Of a stretch of 64,000 nucleotides of DNA, positions 1-7,583 are shown in pieces. Source of the DNA: DATAZK01 sp963731205 (lineage in GTDB: Bacteria; Actinomycetota; Actinomycetes; Frankiales; Frankiaceae); assembly GCA_963731205.1 (NCBI GenBank), contig CAVSUJ010000001.1, positions 1,798,001-1,862,000 of the forward strand, given 5' to 3'. The notes under the pieces are model-generated. The model was not told the DNA's origin. It did no database searches and worked only from the letters and a program-made list of their open reading frames with translations. The translations under genes and the position numbers were made by a program. Position 1 is the stretch's first letter, and each line of letters begins with the position of its first letter.

Positions 1-514
1 GTTCGAAAAGATCGTCGACCATCTCGGTGAGCCGGTCTACTTCGAGGCCGATCGTCTGGTGATACTCCGCGATTTTCGTTGCCTCGACGACGACATGGTC
101 GTTCAAGGCTTCGACCATCGCGCGGATCCCGGCGAGCGGGCTGCGCAGATCATGAGACAGGTGCGCGACGAGTTCGCGGCGATTGGCCTCCAGCGCTTGC
201 TCTCGCTCATGGGCGAGGAGAACGTCGGCCTGACGCGCGGCAAGCCGGCCGACGTAACTGCCCATGAGGAGTGCGCATCCGGTGCCTACGACAGTCGCGC
301 AACCGACGATGACACCGAGTACCGCAGCGTCGTGATCGGTGATCAACATCTGGCGGGCCGCTACAACGATCCCGACTGCGGCGGCCAGTACGGCGGTGAG
401 GACAGATCCCGTCATGACAGCGGTGGCGCTTCGGCGACGAAGCAGCCAGATGGCGTAGCAGCCCCCGAGCCCGACGGCGAGGGTCACCCCGACCGACGTC
501 AGAACCGCGGTCAC
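1..514 (-). CDS. Two-component sensor histidine kinase (partial, N-terminal part)
   Basis: The gene runs off the left edge, so only about 171 N-terminal residues are present. It starts with a GTG at 514 that overlaps the TGA of the response regulator gene (GTGA), which indicates translational coupling. Two or more hydrophobic segments come first (around residues 5-20, 35-55 and 65-85), followed by a DHp region with the H-box LVAHLSHDLRSPLAG, the His being the expected autophosphorylation site. The ATPase domain lies outside the window. It probably phosphorylates the regulator encoded just upstream. The signal sensed cannot be read from the sequence; no large extracytoplasmic domain is visible. 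Confidence 0.85.
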   Translation of the reverse strand, partial: MTAVLTSVGVTLAVGLGGCYAIWLLRRRSATAVMTGSVLTAVLAAAVGIVVAARQMLITDHDAAVLGVIVGCATVVGTGCALLMGSYVGRLAARQADVLLAHEREQALEANRRELVAHLSHDLRSPLAGIRAMVEALNDHVVVEATKIAEYHQTIGLEVDRLTEMVDDLFE

Positions 515-1242
515 GGGAACCGCTCCCCCGGCTCGTAGCGGTATCCGGTCCCCCACACGGTGACCAGACGTCGCGGTGACGCCGGGTCGTCCTCGATCTT
601 TTCCCGCAGCCGGCGTATGTGGACGGTCACGGTCGACACATCGCCGAAGCTCCACTCCCACACCTCGTGAAGCAGCAGCTCTCGGGTGAAGGCGGTTCGC
701 GGGTTGCGCGCGAGGAATGCCAGCAGGTCGTACTCGCGGCTCGTCAGTGCCACGGGTTGGCCGTGAAGCTGCACTTCACGCGCCGCCTCATCGATCCGCA
801 GACCGCCGTCGGTGATGACGGATGGCCTCGGGTCAGCCGCCGGCCGGGTATCGGCGCGGCGAAGGACGGCCGCCACCCGCGCGACGAGTTCGCGGGGGCT
901 GAACGGCTTGGTGACGTAATCGTCCGCACCGCACTGCAGGCCCGCTATGCGTTCTTCCTCGCCGCCGCGAGCGGTCAACATGATGATGGGCACCGGCCCC
1001 CGATCGCGCAGTAACCGGCAGACCTCCAATCCCGGCACGCCAGGCAACATCAGGTCGAGCACGACGAGATCCGGGTCGTGAGCCGCGGCCAGCTCGATGG
1101 CGGTTGACCCGTCTGCCGCGTTGAAAACGGCGTACCCGGCATTCGTCAGGTAGGCGGACACCACATCGGCGACGGTCCGATCATCGTCGACGACAAGCAC
1201 GCGCAACGCGGGATTCGCTTCGGATTCCGGCGGCGCCACCAT
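511..1242 (-). CDS. OmpR-family response regulator
   Basis: 243 residues. The receiver domain (about 14-127) has the acidic pair DDD near residue 20, the phosphoacceptor Asp63 in VLDLMLPG, the conserved Thr in MLTARG and Lys in TKPF. A C-terminal winged-helix DNA-binding domain (about 145-238) ends with the usual TVWGTGYRYEPG. It is the transcriptional output partner of the kinase gene that overlaps its 3' end. It is divergent from the methyltransferase gene, with about 100 bp between them that should hold promoters for both. Targets are unknown. Confidence 0.9.
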   Translation of the reverse strand: MVAPPESEANPALRVLVVDDDRTVADVVSAYLTNAGYAVFNAADGSTAIELAAAHDPDLVVLDLMLPGVPGLEVCRLLRDRGPVPIIMLTARGGEEERIAGLQCGADDYVTKPFSPRELVARVAAVLRRADTRPAADPRPSVITDGGLRIDEAAREVQLHGQPVALTSREYDLLAFLARNPRTAFTRELLLHEVWEWSFGDVSTVTVHIRRLREKIEDDPASPRRLVTVWGTGYRYEPGERFP

Positions 1243-1343
1243 GGTGACAGCGTAGTTGCGGGTCGGCTGAAGGCCAGCAGCCGTAATAGTCCCGTAAGGC
1301 CGCCAAAGCTCTCAACACCCTCCGCGGCCTTGAGGATCGGGGC

Positions 1344-2027
1344 ATGACTGGTGTCGAGCTGACGGACGCACTTCCGATCCACTTCTATGAACGCGCTCTG
1401 GCGGGCCAGCCGGTAGCCGTGCAACTGGCAGACGGCACCCAAATGCCATTGGCGGCCGGCACGTGGAGCCGGACGAGGCGGGGCGACGACTCGGTGGTCG
1501 GGCGCTGCCGGGGGGCGACCCTGGACGTCGGGTGCGGAACGGGTCGCTTCGTTCGCGCCCTTCATGCTGCCGGCGTCCCGGCGCTCGGGATCGACATCTC
1601 GGCGCGGGCGGTGTCTTTGGCTCGCCTGCAGGGAGGAGCGGCTGTGCACCAAGACATCTTTGCCATCAGCCCGGACCTCGGCCGTTGGCAGCATGTGCTG
1701 CTCATCGACGGCAACATCGGCATCTCGGGAAACGCGGCGGCACTCCTGCGCCGCAGCAAGGATTTGCTGCGCAGCGGCGGCAGCATCATTGTCGAGGCCG
1801 CGACACCCGGAACCGGTTGTCGAGAACTGTCCGTCAGGCTCGTCCACGGCGCCGTCCCGAGCCGCCAGTTCAAGTGGCTCGCGTGCGACACCCGCGCCAT
1901 CGTTGCTCTTGCCGCCGAACTGGGCCTCGTCCCGTCAGATGAGTGGACCGCCGGCGGCCGCTGGTTCGTCGAGTTGTCCACCCCTTCGCTCCGCCTCCGT
2001 TCGACTGCTGTCGAAGATGCCTCCTGA
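1344..2027 (+). CDS. Class I SAM-dependent methyltransferase
   Basis: 227 residues. The SAM-binding motif I is LDVGCGTGRFVRAL (about residues 56-69), followed by the acidic loop LGIDIS at the end of strand beta-2 and IDGNIGI in the motif IV position. This is the normal Rossmann methyltransferase core; the substrate cannot be inferred. A GAGG-like stretch precedes the ATG. Its last 11 bases overlap the sigma factor gene in another frame, so the two are probably co-transcribed. Confidence 0.8.
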   Translation: MTGVELTDALPIHFYERALAGQPVAVQLADGTQMPLAAGTWSRTRRGDDSVVGRCRGATLDVGCGTGRFVRALHAAGVPALGIDISARAVSLARLQGGAAVHQDIFAISPDLGRWQHVLLIDGNIGISGNAAALLRRSKDLLRSGGSIIVEAATPGTGCRELSVRLVHGAVPSRQFKWLACDTRAIVALAAELGLVPSDEWTAGGRWFVELSTPSLRLRSTAVEDAS

Positions 2028-2559
2028 GCAGACCGCCGGGTCGCTTCCGGCCGATCTCGCCGTTCTGTTCAGTACGTACGGTCCGGCGGCACATCGACTG
2101 GCGGTGCGCTGGGTGGGAGACCGCAACCTCGCCGAAGACGTGGTTCAGGAAGCTTTCCTTTCGCTCTGGCGGGCCCGGCACCGGTACCAGGAGGGACGTG
2201 GCGCAGTCGGAGGTTTGCTCTACACGCTCGTGCACCATCGAGCGGTAGAACTGCTACGGCGCCGAGCAGCTTGGCCCGTCGTCGAGCCTCTCGATCTGCT
2301 GCACGAAGCGACCCTGCGGGACAGCAGGGCCACTCCGGATGAGGTGGCGTCGGAAGCCGATCAGACCCGGCGCGTGCTCGATGCGCTTGATCGGCTACCA
2401 GCCGCCAAGAGTCAGCCGTTTCAGCTGGCGTGGCTGCACGAGTGTCGCACCATCGAAATCGCGGAAATGCTGGGCGTTCCGCAGGGCACCGTGAAGAACC
2501 GGATCTTGGCCGCGAGGAAACATCTTCAGGCAGTGCTCCCCCGCGAAAGCTTCGACTGA
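2017..2559 (+). CDS. ECF-type RNA polymerase sigma factor
   Basis: 180 residues from the ATG at 2017. Region 2 is visible in the first half (DRNLAEDVVQEAFLSLWR, the -10 recognition and core-binding helices), and region 4 at the end (RTIEIAEMLGVPQGTVKNRI, the helix-turn-helix that reads the -35 element). Length and two-domain layout fit the extracytoplasmic-function class. No anti-sigma gene follows; instead the upstream neighbour is an overlapping methyltransferase gene, so the mode of control is not evident. A longer reading frame upstream exists but overlaps the methyltransferase almost entirely and is not credible. Confidence 0.85.
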   Translation: MPPEQTAGSLPADLAVLFSTYGPAAHRLAVRWVGDRNLAEDVVQEAFLSLWRARHRYQEGRGAVGGLLYTLVHHRAVELLRRRAAWPVVEPLDLLHEATLRDSRATPDEVASEADQTRRVLDALDRLPAAKSQPFQLAWLHECRTIEIAEMLGVPQGTVKNRILAARKHLQAVLPRESFD

Positions 2560-2630
2560 ACCCGTGAACGACCTGCTCTACTGTGCGTGCAGCCTGGTGC
2601 CCAACTGCTTCACCCGATGAAAGGGATCCC

Positions 2631-3347
2631 ATGACGAGCCCACCCGCGGCCTACGACGACCTCCGTGCGCTTTTCATCAATTGCACACTGAAACGTTCGC
2701 CGGAGATCAGCCACACCCAAGGCCTCATCGACGCGAGCGCGCACATCATGCGGTCCCATGGAGTCACGGTCGAGGTCGTCCGGGCGATCGATCACGACAT
2801 CGCCACCGGGGTCTGGCCGGACATGCGCGAGCACGGCTGGGCGACGGACGCATGGCCGCCCATCTTCGAGCAGGTGCTGGCGTCCGACATTTTGGTGCTC
2901 GCCGGGCCGATCTGGCTCGGCGACAACAGCTCCGTCATGAAGCAGGTCCACGAGCGGCTCTACGGCGGCTCGCACCTGCTCAACGACGCCGGCCAGTACC
3001 TGTACTACGGCCGCGTGGCCGGCTGCTTCATCACCGGCAACGAGGACGGCATCAAACACTGCGCCCAGAACGTGCTCTACACGCTGCAGCACATCGGCTA
3101 CACCATCCCGCCACAGGCTGACGCCGGCTGGATCGGTGAAGCCGGCCCCGGTCCGTCCTACCTCGACCCGGACTCCGGTGGTCCGGAGAACGACTTCACC
3201 AATCGCAACACGACTTTCATGACCTGGAACCTCATGCACATGGCGAGAATCCTCAAGGACGCCGGAGGCATCCCCGCCTACGGAAACCAGCGTTCCGAGT
3301 GGGACGCCGGCTGCCGGTTCGACTACGAGAATCCCGAATACCGATGA
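2631..3347 (+). CDS. Flavodoxin-fold NAD(P)H-dependent FMN reductase-like protein
   Basis: 238 residues. The ATG at 2631 was chosen because AAAGGGA lies a few bases upstream; an in-frame start at 2583 would add 16 residues without a good ribosome site. The protein has the flavodoxin-like fold signature: first strand with the phosphate-binding loop INCTLKRSPEISHT, then LVLAGPIWLGDNSS, which forms the flavin-facing loop of the FMN reductase family (PF03358/PF02525 type). It probably reduces a quinone, flavin or small electrophile using NAD(P)H. The electron acceptor cannot be predicted. It converges with the small membrane protein gene. Confidence 0.75.
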   Translation: MTSPPAAYDDLRALFINCTLKRSPEISHTQGLIDASAHIMRSHGVTVEVVRAIDHDIATGVWPDMREHGWATDAWPPIFEQVLASDILVLAGPIWLGDNSSVMKQVHERLYGGSHLLNDAGQYLYYGRVAGCFITGNEDGIKHCAQNVLYTLQHIGYTIPPQADAGWIGEAGPGPSYLDPDSGGPENDFTNRNTTFMTWNLMHMARILKDAGGIPAYGNQRSEWDAGCRFDYENPEYR

Positions 3348-3460
3348 GTCGTCACCGCCAGATCCACTCTTCGTAGCGCCCGGCCGCGGTGAACCCGGGC
3401 GAAGGGAAGGAAAAAAATAATTAAAATTAAATGTGTGATGAATTGAGATGTTATACTCAG

Positions 3461-3479
3461 CCGGCGGTGAGCCCGCCGG
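3461..3479. terminator. Hairpin between convergent genes
   Basis: CCGGCGG at 3461-3467 pairs with CCGCCGG at 3473-3479 around a 5-base loop. It sits between the FMN reductase-like gene (+) and the small membrane gene (-), next to an unusually A/T-rich stretch at about 3411-3460. A longer imperfect inverted repeat (GGTGAACC-type, about 3381-3398 against 3489-3505) encloses the whole island. A bidirectional terminator is the simplest reading. Confidence 0.5.
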
Positions 3480-3494
3480 AGATGTGGCCCCGGT

Positions 3495-3671
3495 TCACCG
3501 GCCGTACGAGTAGTTGAGGATCATCGCGCCAACGACGATGGCGACGCCTACCACGAGAGCAACAGTCAGCTTGAGCCGCCGCCTGCGCTCCCGGCGTATT
3601 GCTTGAACACTCGCCTGGGGATCACGCTCGTACGAGCCTGTGAGGCTTGGTGTGCTTGCTCGGTCGGGCAT
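3495..3671 (-). CDS. Small single-pass membrane protein
   Basis: 58 residues with a polar, Arg-rich first half and one strong C-terminal transmembrane helix (LTVALVVGVAIVVGAMIL) after the basic cluster RRERRRRLK, which predicts an N-in orientation. The ATG at 3671 is preceded by GGAAAGGAAA, a good ribosome site; a longer frame from 3725 lacks one. An operator-like palindrome resembling the one at the CLC promoter lies upstream (3758-3770), so it may belong to the same regulon as the CLC gene. Function unknown. Confidence 0.55.
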   Translation of the reverse strand: MPDRASTPSLTGSYERDPQASVQAIRRERRRRLKLTVALVVGVAIVVGAMILNYSYGR

Positions 3672-3757
3672 CAGTTTCCTTTCCGCCCGTCGCCGATGTC
3701 GTGCCTGCTGACGGAGGGCATGCATGATGCGAGAAGATCAATTGCTCTGTCTTAAGC

Positions 3758-3770
3758 TTGCACTATGCAA
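3758..3770. promoter_or_regulatory. Putative MarR-type operator upstream of small membrane gene
   Basis: TTGCACTATGCAA is a palindrome with perfect half-sites TTGCA / TGCAA around a 3-base centre. The closely similar TTAGCAGTATGCAA lies in the CLC/marR intergenic region at 5602-5615. TTGC/GCAA half-sites are common in MarR-family operators. It lies downstream of the CLC gene and about 90 bp upstream of the small membrane protein start. Confidence 0.45.
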
Positions 3771-3801
3771 AGGTTATCACGGCTGTGGGCACCGCCGCTC
3801 T

Positions 3802-5592
3802 TCATCCGCTACTGGTCGCTTCCGCCAATGGCGGCCGCGGGATTCGGGGCTCCTGCTGGGCAGCTCCTGATCCGTGAGCGACCAGGGCGCTGAGGACGTC
3901 TCGGTGCCGTATCCAACCGATGACGTTTCCTTCCGGATCGGCCACGGGCGCGCCGTCACCCCGGTCGTCCAGCAGTTTCAGGGCTTCACCGATGGAGGCG
4001 CTTTGCGTCAGCGGTTCGACGCCTCGCGTAAGTGCCGTGATGTCAGTGGTTTCACCGGCGGCCAATGCATCCATCACGTCATTCGCGGCCAGGGTGCCGA
4101 GGTAGCGGCCGGATCCGTCGGCGACGGGCAGCACGCTTTCACGGGCGGTGATGAAGCGGTCTGCCGCGGCTCTGATGGTGGTGTCGGCGCGCAGACCATC
4201 CGGGGGCGCGATCATGACCGCGGACACCGGGAGGCGGTTGAACGAGGCGTCAGCCGGCTGATCGATGTCGATGCCGCGACGTAGCAGCTTTCGGGTGTAG
4301 ACGGTGTCGGCGGACACGAGGTGACTGACTCCGGCGGCCAGCACGATGGCCAGCATCAGGGGAAGGATGATCGTGTACTCGCCGGTCAGCTCGAACATGA
4401 TCACCACGGCAGTGATCGGCGCCCGCGCAGCGCCCGCAAACACCGCACCCATTCCAACGAGCGCATACGCCCCGGGACTGCCTCCGGCATGCGGCGCGAT
4501 GGCGTGCACGACGTCGCCGAAGGCTGCGCCCGCCATGGCGCCGCAGAAAAGGCTCGGGGCGAAGACGCCACCCGAACCGCCGATGCCGATCGTCAGGCTG
4601 CAGGCCAGCATCTTGCCGATGAGCAGGGCGAGCAGGAAGGCAATCGCGTAGCCGCCGGTGACCGCCCGGCCAAGCACCGGGTAGCCGACCCCGTACATCT
4701 CCGGCAGCAGCAGCAGCAGTCCGCCGAGCAGCACACCTCCGACCGCAGGACGCAACCATTCCGGACCCCGCCAGGCCCAGTCGCAGACGTCTTCAACGGC
4801 ATAGAGAAACCGGGAGAAGCCGACGCCGATGAGCCCGGCAAGGACACCGAGTAGGGCGAAGAGGGGGTACTGCACCACGTGCTGAACATGGAATGCCGGC
4901 AGCCGCAGGAACGGCGAATCACCGAGGATGGCCCGGCCGATGATGCTCGACGTCACCGACGACAGCACCACCATTCCGAACGACTGAGCTTCCCACCGGC
5001 GCAGGATCAGCTCCATCGCGAAGAAGACTCCGGCGAGCGGGGCGTTGAACGTCGCGGCGATGCCGCCCGCTGCGCCGCACGCTACGAGCAGCCGGATCCG
5101 GCGCTCGTCGAGTTTGCAGAGCTGCCCGAGCGAGGACCCGAGGGCGGATCCGATCTGCACGATCGGCCCCTCGCGGCCCACGGAGCCGCCGCCGCCGATG
5201 CACAAAGCCGATGCCAAAGCCTTGACGACGGCGACCTGCGGGCGGATTCGGCCGCCGTTGCGAGCAACGGCCACCATGACCTCGGGCACGCCATGACCGC
5301 GAGCCTCACGCGCGAACCGGTAGACCAGCGGCCCGTAGAGCAAGCCGGCGATCACGGGAGTGAGGACGACGAACCAATGCCCGAGACCCGGCAGGTGTGG
5401 ATTGGCGACGTGCCCGCGGCCTGCGTAATCGGTGTAACCCGACAGCAGTTCTGTCACCCATCTGATCAGGTAACGGAAGAGGACCGCGCCGAGTCCGGCG
5501 CCGACGCCCACGAGCAGCGCAAGCACGAGCAGACGGGCGCGGTCGAAGCGTGCTGCACGCGAGTAGGCGACGCTTCTCATCCGTGTATGCAC
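3802..5592 (-). CDS. CLC-family chloride channel/antiporter with C-terminal CBS pair
   Basis: 596 residues. The membrane part (about 20-440) shows the CLC selectivity motifs: RGHGVPEV (residues 98-105), GSVGREGP with the gating Glu141, and GSGGVFAPSLF. Two CBS domains occupy about 455-575. The position of the proton glutamate of the E. coli antiporter (E203) aligns with Leu195 in AMELILRR, and the central Ser aligns with His100, so transport stoichiometry is uncertain. The start is GTG at 5592 (or ATG at 5580). A TAATAT -10 element ends six bases before the GTG, so the mRNA may be leaderless. Divergent from a MarR gene, the likely regulator. Confidence 0.88.
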   Translation of the reverse strand: MHTRMRSVAYSRAARFDRARLLVLALLVGVGAGLGAVLFRYLIRWVTELLSGYTDYAGRGHVANPHLPGLGHWFVVLTPVIAGLLYGPLVYRFAREARGHGVPEVMVAVARNGGRIRPQVAVVKALASALCIGGGGSVGREGPIVQIGSALGSSLGQLCKLDERRIRLLVACGAAGGIAATFNAPLAGVFFAMELILRRWEAQSFGMVVLSSVTSSIIGRAILGDSPFLRLPAFHVQHVVQYPLFALLGVLAGLIGVGFSRFLYAVEDVCDWAWRGPEWLRPAVGGVLLGGLLLLLPEMYGVGYPVLGRAVTGGYAIAFLLALLIGKMLACSLTIGIGGSGGVFAPSLFCGAMAGAAFGDVVHAIAPHAGGSPGAYALVGMGAVFAGAARAPITAVVIMFELTGEYTIILPLMLAIVLAAGVSHLVSADTVYTRKLLRRGIDIDQPADASFNRLPVSAVMIAPPDGLRADTTIRAAADRFITARESVLPVADGSGRYLGTLAANDVMDALAAGETTDITALTRGVEPLTQSASIGEALKLLDDRGDGAPVADPEGNVIGWIRHRDVLSALVAHGSGAAQQEPRIPRPPLAEATSSG

Positions 5593-5601
5593 AGAGCAAT
5601 A

Positions 5602-5615
5602 TTAGCAGTATGCAA
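5602..5615. promoter_or_regulatory. Putative MarR operator overlapping the CLC promoter
   Basis: TTAGCAGTATGCAA is an imperfect palindrome that resembles the site at 3758-3770. It overlaps the probable -10 element of the CLC gene (TAATAT, minus strand, 5604-5599) and lies about 70 bp upstream of the divergent marR-like gene. A bound repressor here could control both directions. Confidence 0.45.
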
Positions 5616-5682
5616 AGATTGTGCCCGGAGAGCGACGGGGTCGAAGCGACGGCCTCGCCGGTGATCAGGTTGACTGGTCGTC

Positions 5683-6174
5683 ATGAACGTGGGGCGAGCA
5701 CAGCCTGGGAAGCAGGCTGGCACGCTGCCGTCGCTCGAGGAAGTCGTCGACGCCGTACTGGCTTCGTCACGGGCGCTGGTGGCGGTGTCGGCCCGGTCGA
5801 TCGCGGGGGTCAAGGGCGTCACGCTGCCGCAGTACCGGATGCTGGTGGTTCTCAATGGCGCCCCGAGCAACCTCAGTCAGCTCGCCCGAGCGCTCGATGT
5901 GGCGCCCTCCACGGCGATGCGCATGGTCGACCGCTTGGAGGCCGCCGGCCTGGTGACCCGCGGCGCGGCGGACAACCGGCGCGAAACGCGCCTGGAACTC
6001 ACCACCGCGGGGAGAAAGGCCGTGCGCACGGTGACGTCGCGACGCCGTCGCGACCTGCGCGCCGTCATCGAACGAGTCCCGGCCGAACAACATGCTCAGC
6101 TCGCTGCAGCAATGGCCGCCTTCTCAGCGGCAGCGGACGAGCTATGGCAGAACCCCGTCGCGGATCCTTCGTAA
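5683..6174 (+). CDS. MarR-family transcriptional regulator
   Basis: 163 residues. The winged helix-turn-helix covers about 45-120: LSQLARALDVAPSTAMRMVD is the recognition region and NRRETRLELTTAG the wing with its conserved Arg pair. Flanking helices would form the dimer interface. It is transcribed divergently from the CLC transporter gene, and operator-like palindromes occur in the shared intergenic region and upstream of the small membrane gene at 3495-3671. A local repressor role is inferred; the ligand is unknown. Confidence 0.88.
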   Translation: MNVGRAQPGKQAGTLPSLEEVVDAVLASSRALVAVSARSIAGVKGVTLPQYRMLVVLNGAPSNLSQLARALDVAPSTAMRMVDRLEAAGLVTRGAADNRRETRLELTTAGRKAVRTVTSRRRRDLRAVIERVPAEQHAQLAAAMAAFSAAADELWQNPVADPS

Positions 6175-6242
6175 TACCTCACCGGCGCTGGCCCGATGGA
6201 ACTCATCGGTGACCCACGTGCGGACCCGGTCGACCGACCTCG

Positions 6243-6262
6243 CTTACTTGCTTACTTGCTTG
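6243..6262. repeat. Short tandem duplication at a stop codon
   Basis: CTTACTTG occurs twice in tandem, followed by a partial third copy CTTG. It spans the TAA stop codon of the methyltransferase gene on the minus strand, giving a second copy of the stop-containing motif just downstream. Probably a replication-slippage product. Confidence 0.6.
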
Positions 6263-6863
6263 CGCGGCAAAAGAGTTGGTAGTCACCCTGATCGATCTGA
6301 CAGTCAACGAAGCCGGCATTGCGCAACCGCTCGGGAAGCTCGCCGGGATCCACCGGCATGAACGTTTCATTCTCGGCGAGGTGGCGCTGACGCACTTCTT
6401 CCTGGTCCAAGGCATCCGCGAGCACGAAGACCCCTCCGGGACGTAGCACCCGGCACGCTTCGGCAAACAGTTGATTCTGGAGGTCGGCCGTCGGGATGTG
6501 GTGCAAGACGTGAAAGCACGTCACGGCGGAGAACCGGTCGCTCGGCAGCCCGGTCTGCGTTCCGTCACCGTGCAACACTTCGACGTTGCCACCAGCCAAT
6601 CGGGCGGCGAGGTCGCCGGCCAGCCGCTCATCCAACTCCACCGCCGTCACCCGCGCCGCGCACTCCTGCAGCAGCTCGGTGGTGCGGCCAGGCCCAGGTC
6701 CCAATTCCAGGACGTCATCCCCGAGACCACCCCCAGCACTGAGCCACGGCAACAAATCCGAGCGCAGCATCTGGGCCCACTGATCACTGGCCAAGAAAGA
6801 AAGGTGTCCCGCGTTCATCGGGAGATAACCAGCCGCAGTTAGACGTTCCCCAGGGTCTGCCAT
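6252..6863 (-). CDS. Class I SAM-dependent methyltransferase
   Basis: 203 residues. Motif I is VLELGPGPGRTTELL (about 48-62), with the acidic residue AVELDE after beta-2, HGDGTQTGLPSDRFS before motif IV, and the motif TCFHVLHHIP typical of UbiE/COQ5-like small-molecule methyltransferases (Methyltransf_11/25). RVLRPGGVFVLAD closes the core. The substrate is unknown. The start is the first ATG; no clear ribosome site is seen, and Met16 is a possible alternative. The VOC gene lies just upstream in the same direction, so they may share a transcript. Confidence 0.8.
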   Translation of the reverse strand: MADPGERLTAAGYLPMNAGHLSFLASDQWAQMLRSDLLPWLSAGGGLGDDVLELGPGPGRTTELLQECAARVTAVELDERLAGDLAARLAGGNVEVLHGDGTQTGLPSDRFSAVTCFHVLHHIPTADLQNQLFAEACRVLRPGGVFVLADALDQEEVRQRHLAENETFMPVDPGELPERLRNAGFVDCQIDQGDYQLFCRASK

Positions 6864-6895
6864 GTGCCCATTGAACTCAGGCGCCCGCTGCCTCG

Positions 6896-7225
6896 CTAGC
6901 GTCCGCGCAAACCGATCGGGTTGCCGTCGGCGTCAGCGAGAACGCAAACCCTTGCTTCGGGAGCGACCTGGCGCGGGGCGCTTCGCTCGACCGCTCCGGC
7001 GGCAAGCAACGTGTCGCGCGTCGCGTCGAGGTCCTCGACGTCGGCAAAGGCGACCGGCCCGCCCGTCGGATCGTTCGGATTCAAAGCGACCTCGAAACCG
7101 TCGACGTTGTAGCCCACGTAGTAAGGCTCGTCGGTATGCGGACTTCCGAGTAGCGCTGAATAGATGGCCTTCGCCGCGTCCACATCCGACACCGGAATCA
7201 CCAGACTGCGAATCGTTGCACTCAT
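6896..7225 (-). CDS. VOC-superfamily protein (glyoxalase/dioxygenase fold)
   Basis: 109 residues, the length of a single VOC module with two beta-alpha-beta-beta-beta repeats. The N-terminal strand IRSLVIPVSDVDAAKAIYSAL and the C-terminal ARVCVLADADGNPIGL are typical; the C-terminal Glu used for metal binding in glyoxalase I is not present in the usual place, so metal-dependent catalysis is doubtful. A strong ribosome site (AGGAGA) precedes the ATG. Probably a small-molecule binding or modifying protein. Confidence 0.75.
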   Translation of the reverse strand: MSATIRSLVIPVSDVDAAKAIYSALLGSPHTDEPYYVGYNVDGFEVALNPNDPTGGPVAFADVEDLDATRDTLLAAGAVERSAPRQVAPEARVCVLADADGNPIGLRGR

Positions 7226-7353
7226 TTACTCGTCTCCTTCGATACGGGCCCAGTGAGGGACCACGGGTGCAGCCCGCACGCTAGATGCGCCTGGCGTGAG
7301 CGTGCTTCTCGATTCCTGATCGGTTGATTCGCGGAGGGGCGCCGTTACCTGCC

Positions 7354-7389
7354 GTCGGCACCGTCGGCACCGTCGGCACCGTCGGCTCC
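7354..7389. repeat. Four-copy 9-base tandem repeat
   Basis: GTCGGCACC is repeated three times exactly and a fourth time as GTCGGCTCC, without spacers. It lies in a non-coding stretch. The unit length and lack of spacers exclude a CRISPR array. Confidence 0.85.
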
Positions 7390-7466
7390 CGGCGTCACGC
7401 GGTGGTAGCGCTGCGGCGGATCAGGCTCTGTCGTTTCGCGTCCTCCTACGTCGACGAGACCGGCTA

Positions 7467-7480
7467 CACCCCTAGGGGTG
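7467..7480. promoter_or_regulatory. Perfect 14-bp palindrome, possible operator
   Basis: CACCCCTAGGGGTG is its own reverse complement. It sits about 105 bp upstream of the GTG start of the secreted protein gene, a position suited to an activator or repressor site. The CACCCC half-site recurs in the inverted repeat upstream of the LuxR-type regulator at 45182-45200. Confidence 0.35.
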
Positions 7481-7583
7481 GAATTTGCAGTTTCGGGGTG
7501 GGTCCGAGCTTTACAGACGAAAGACTCTGCCGAATATCGCCCGCATACATACGGGCGGCCAAACTCCACAGGGGGATTGAAAG

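Larger units (their letters stand above)
7226..7583. other. 358-bp non-coding stretch upstream of a secreted protein gene
   Basis: No convincing gene is seen on either strand; the open frames here lack family features and are shadows. It holds a four-copy 9-base tandem repeat (7354-7389) and a perfect 14-base palindrome (7467-7480), and must contain promoters for the VOC gene (left) and the secreted protein gene (right). Confidence 0.6.

Noticed and set aside
1564..2016. Long N-terminal extension of the ECF sigma factor
   Set aside because: Lies within the methyltransferase gene in another frame and has no sigma features.
7354..7389. CRISPR-like repeat
   Set aside because: Nine-base units in direct tandem with no spacers and no cas genes.
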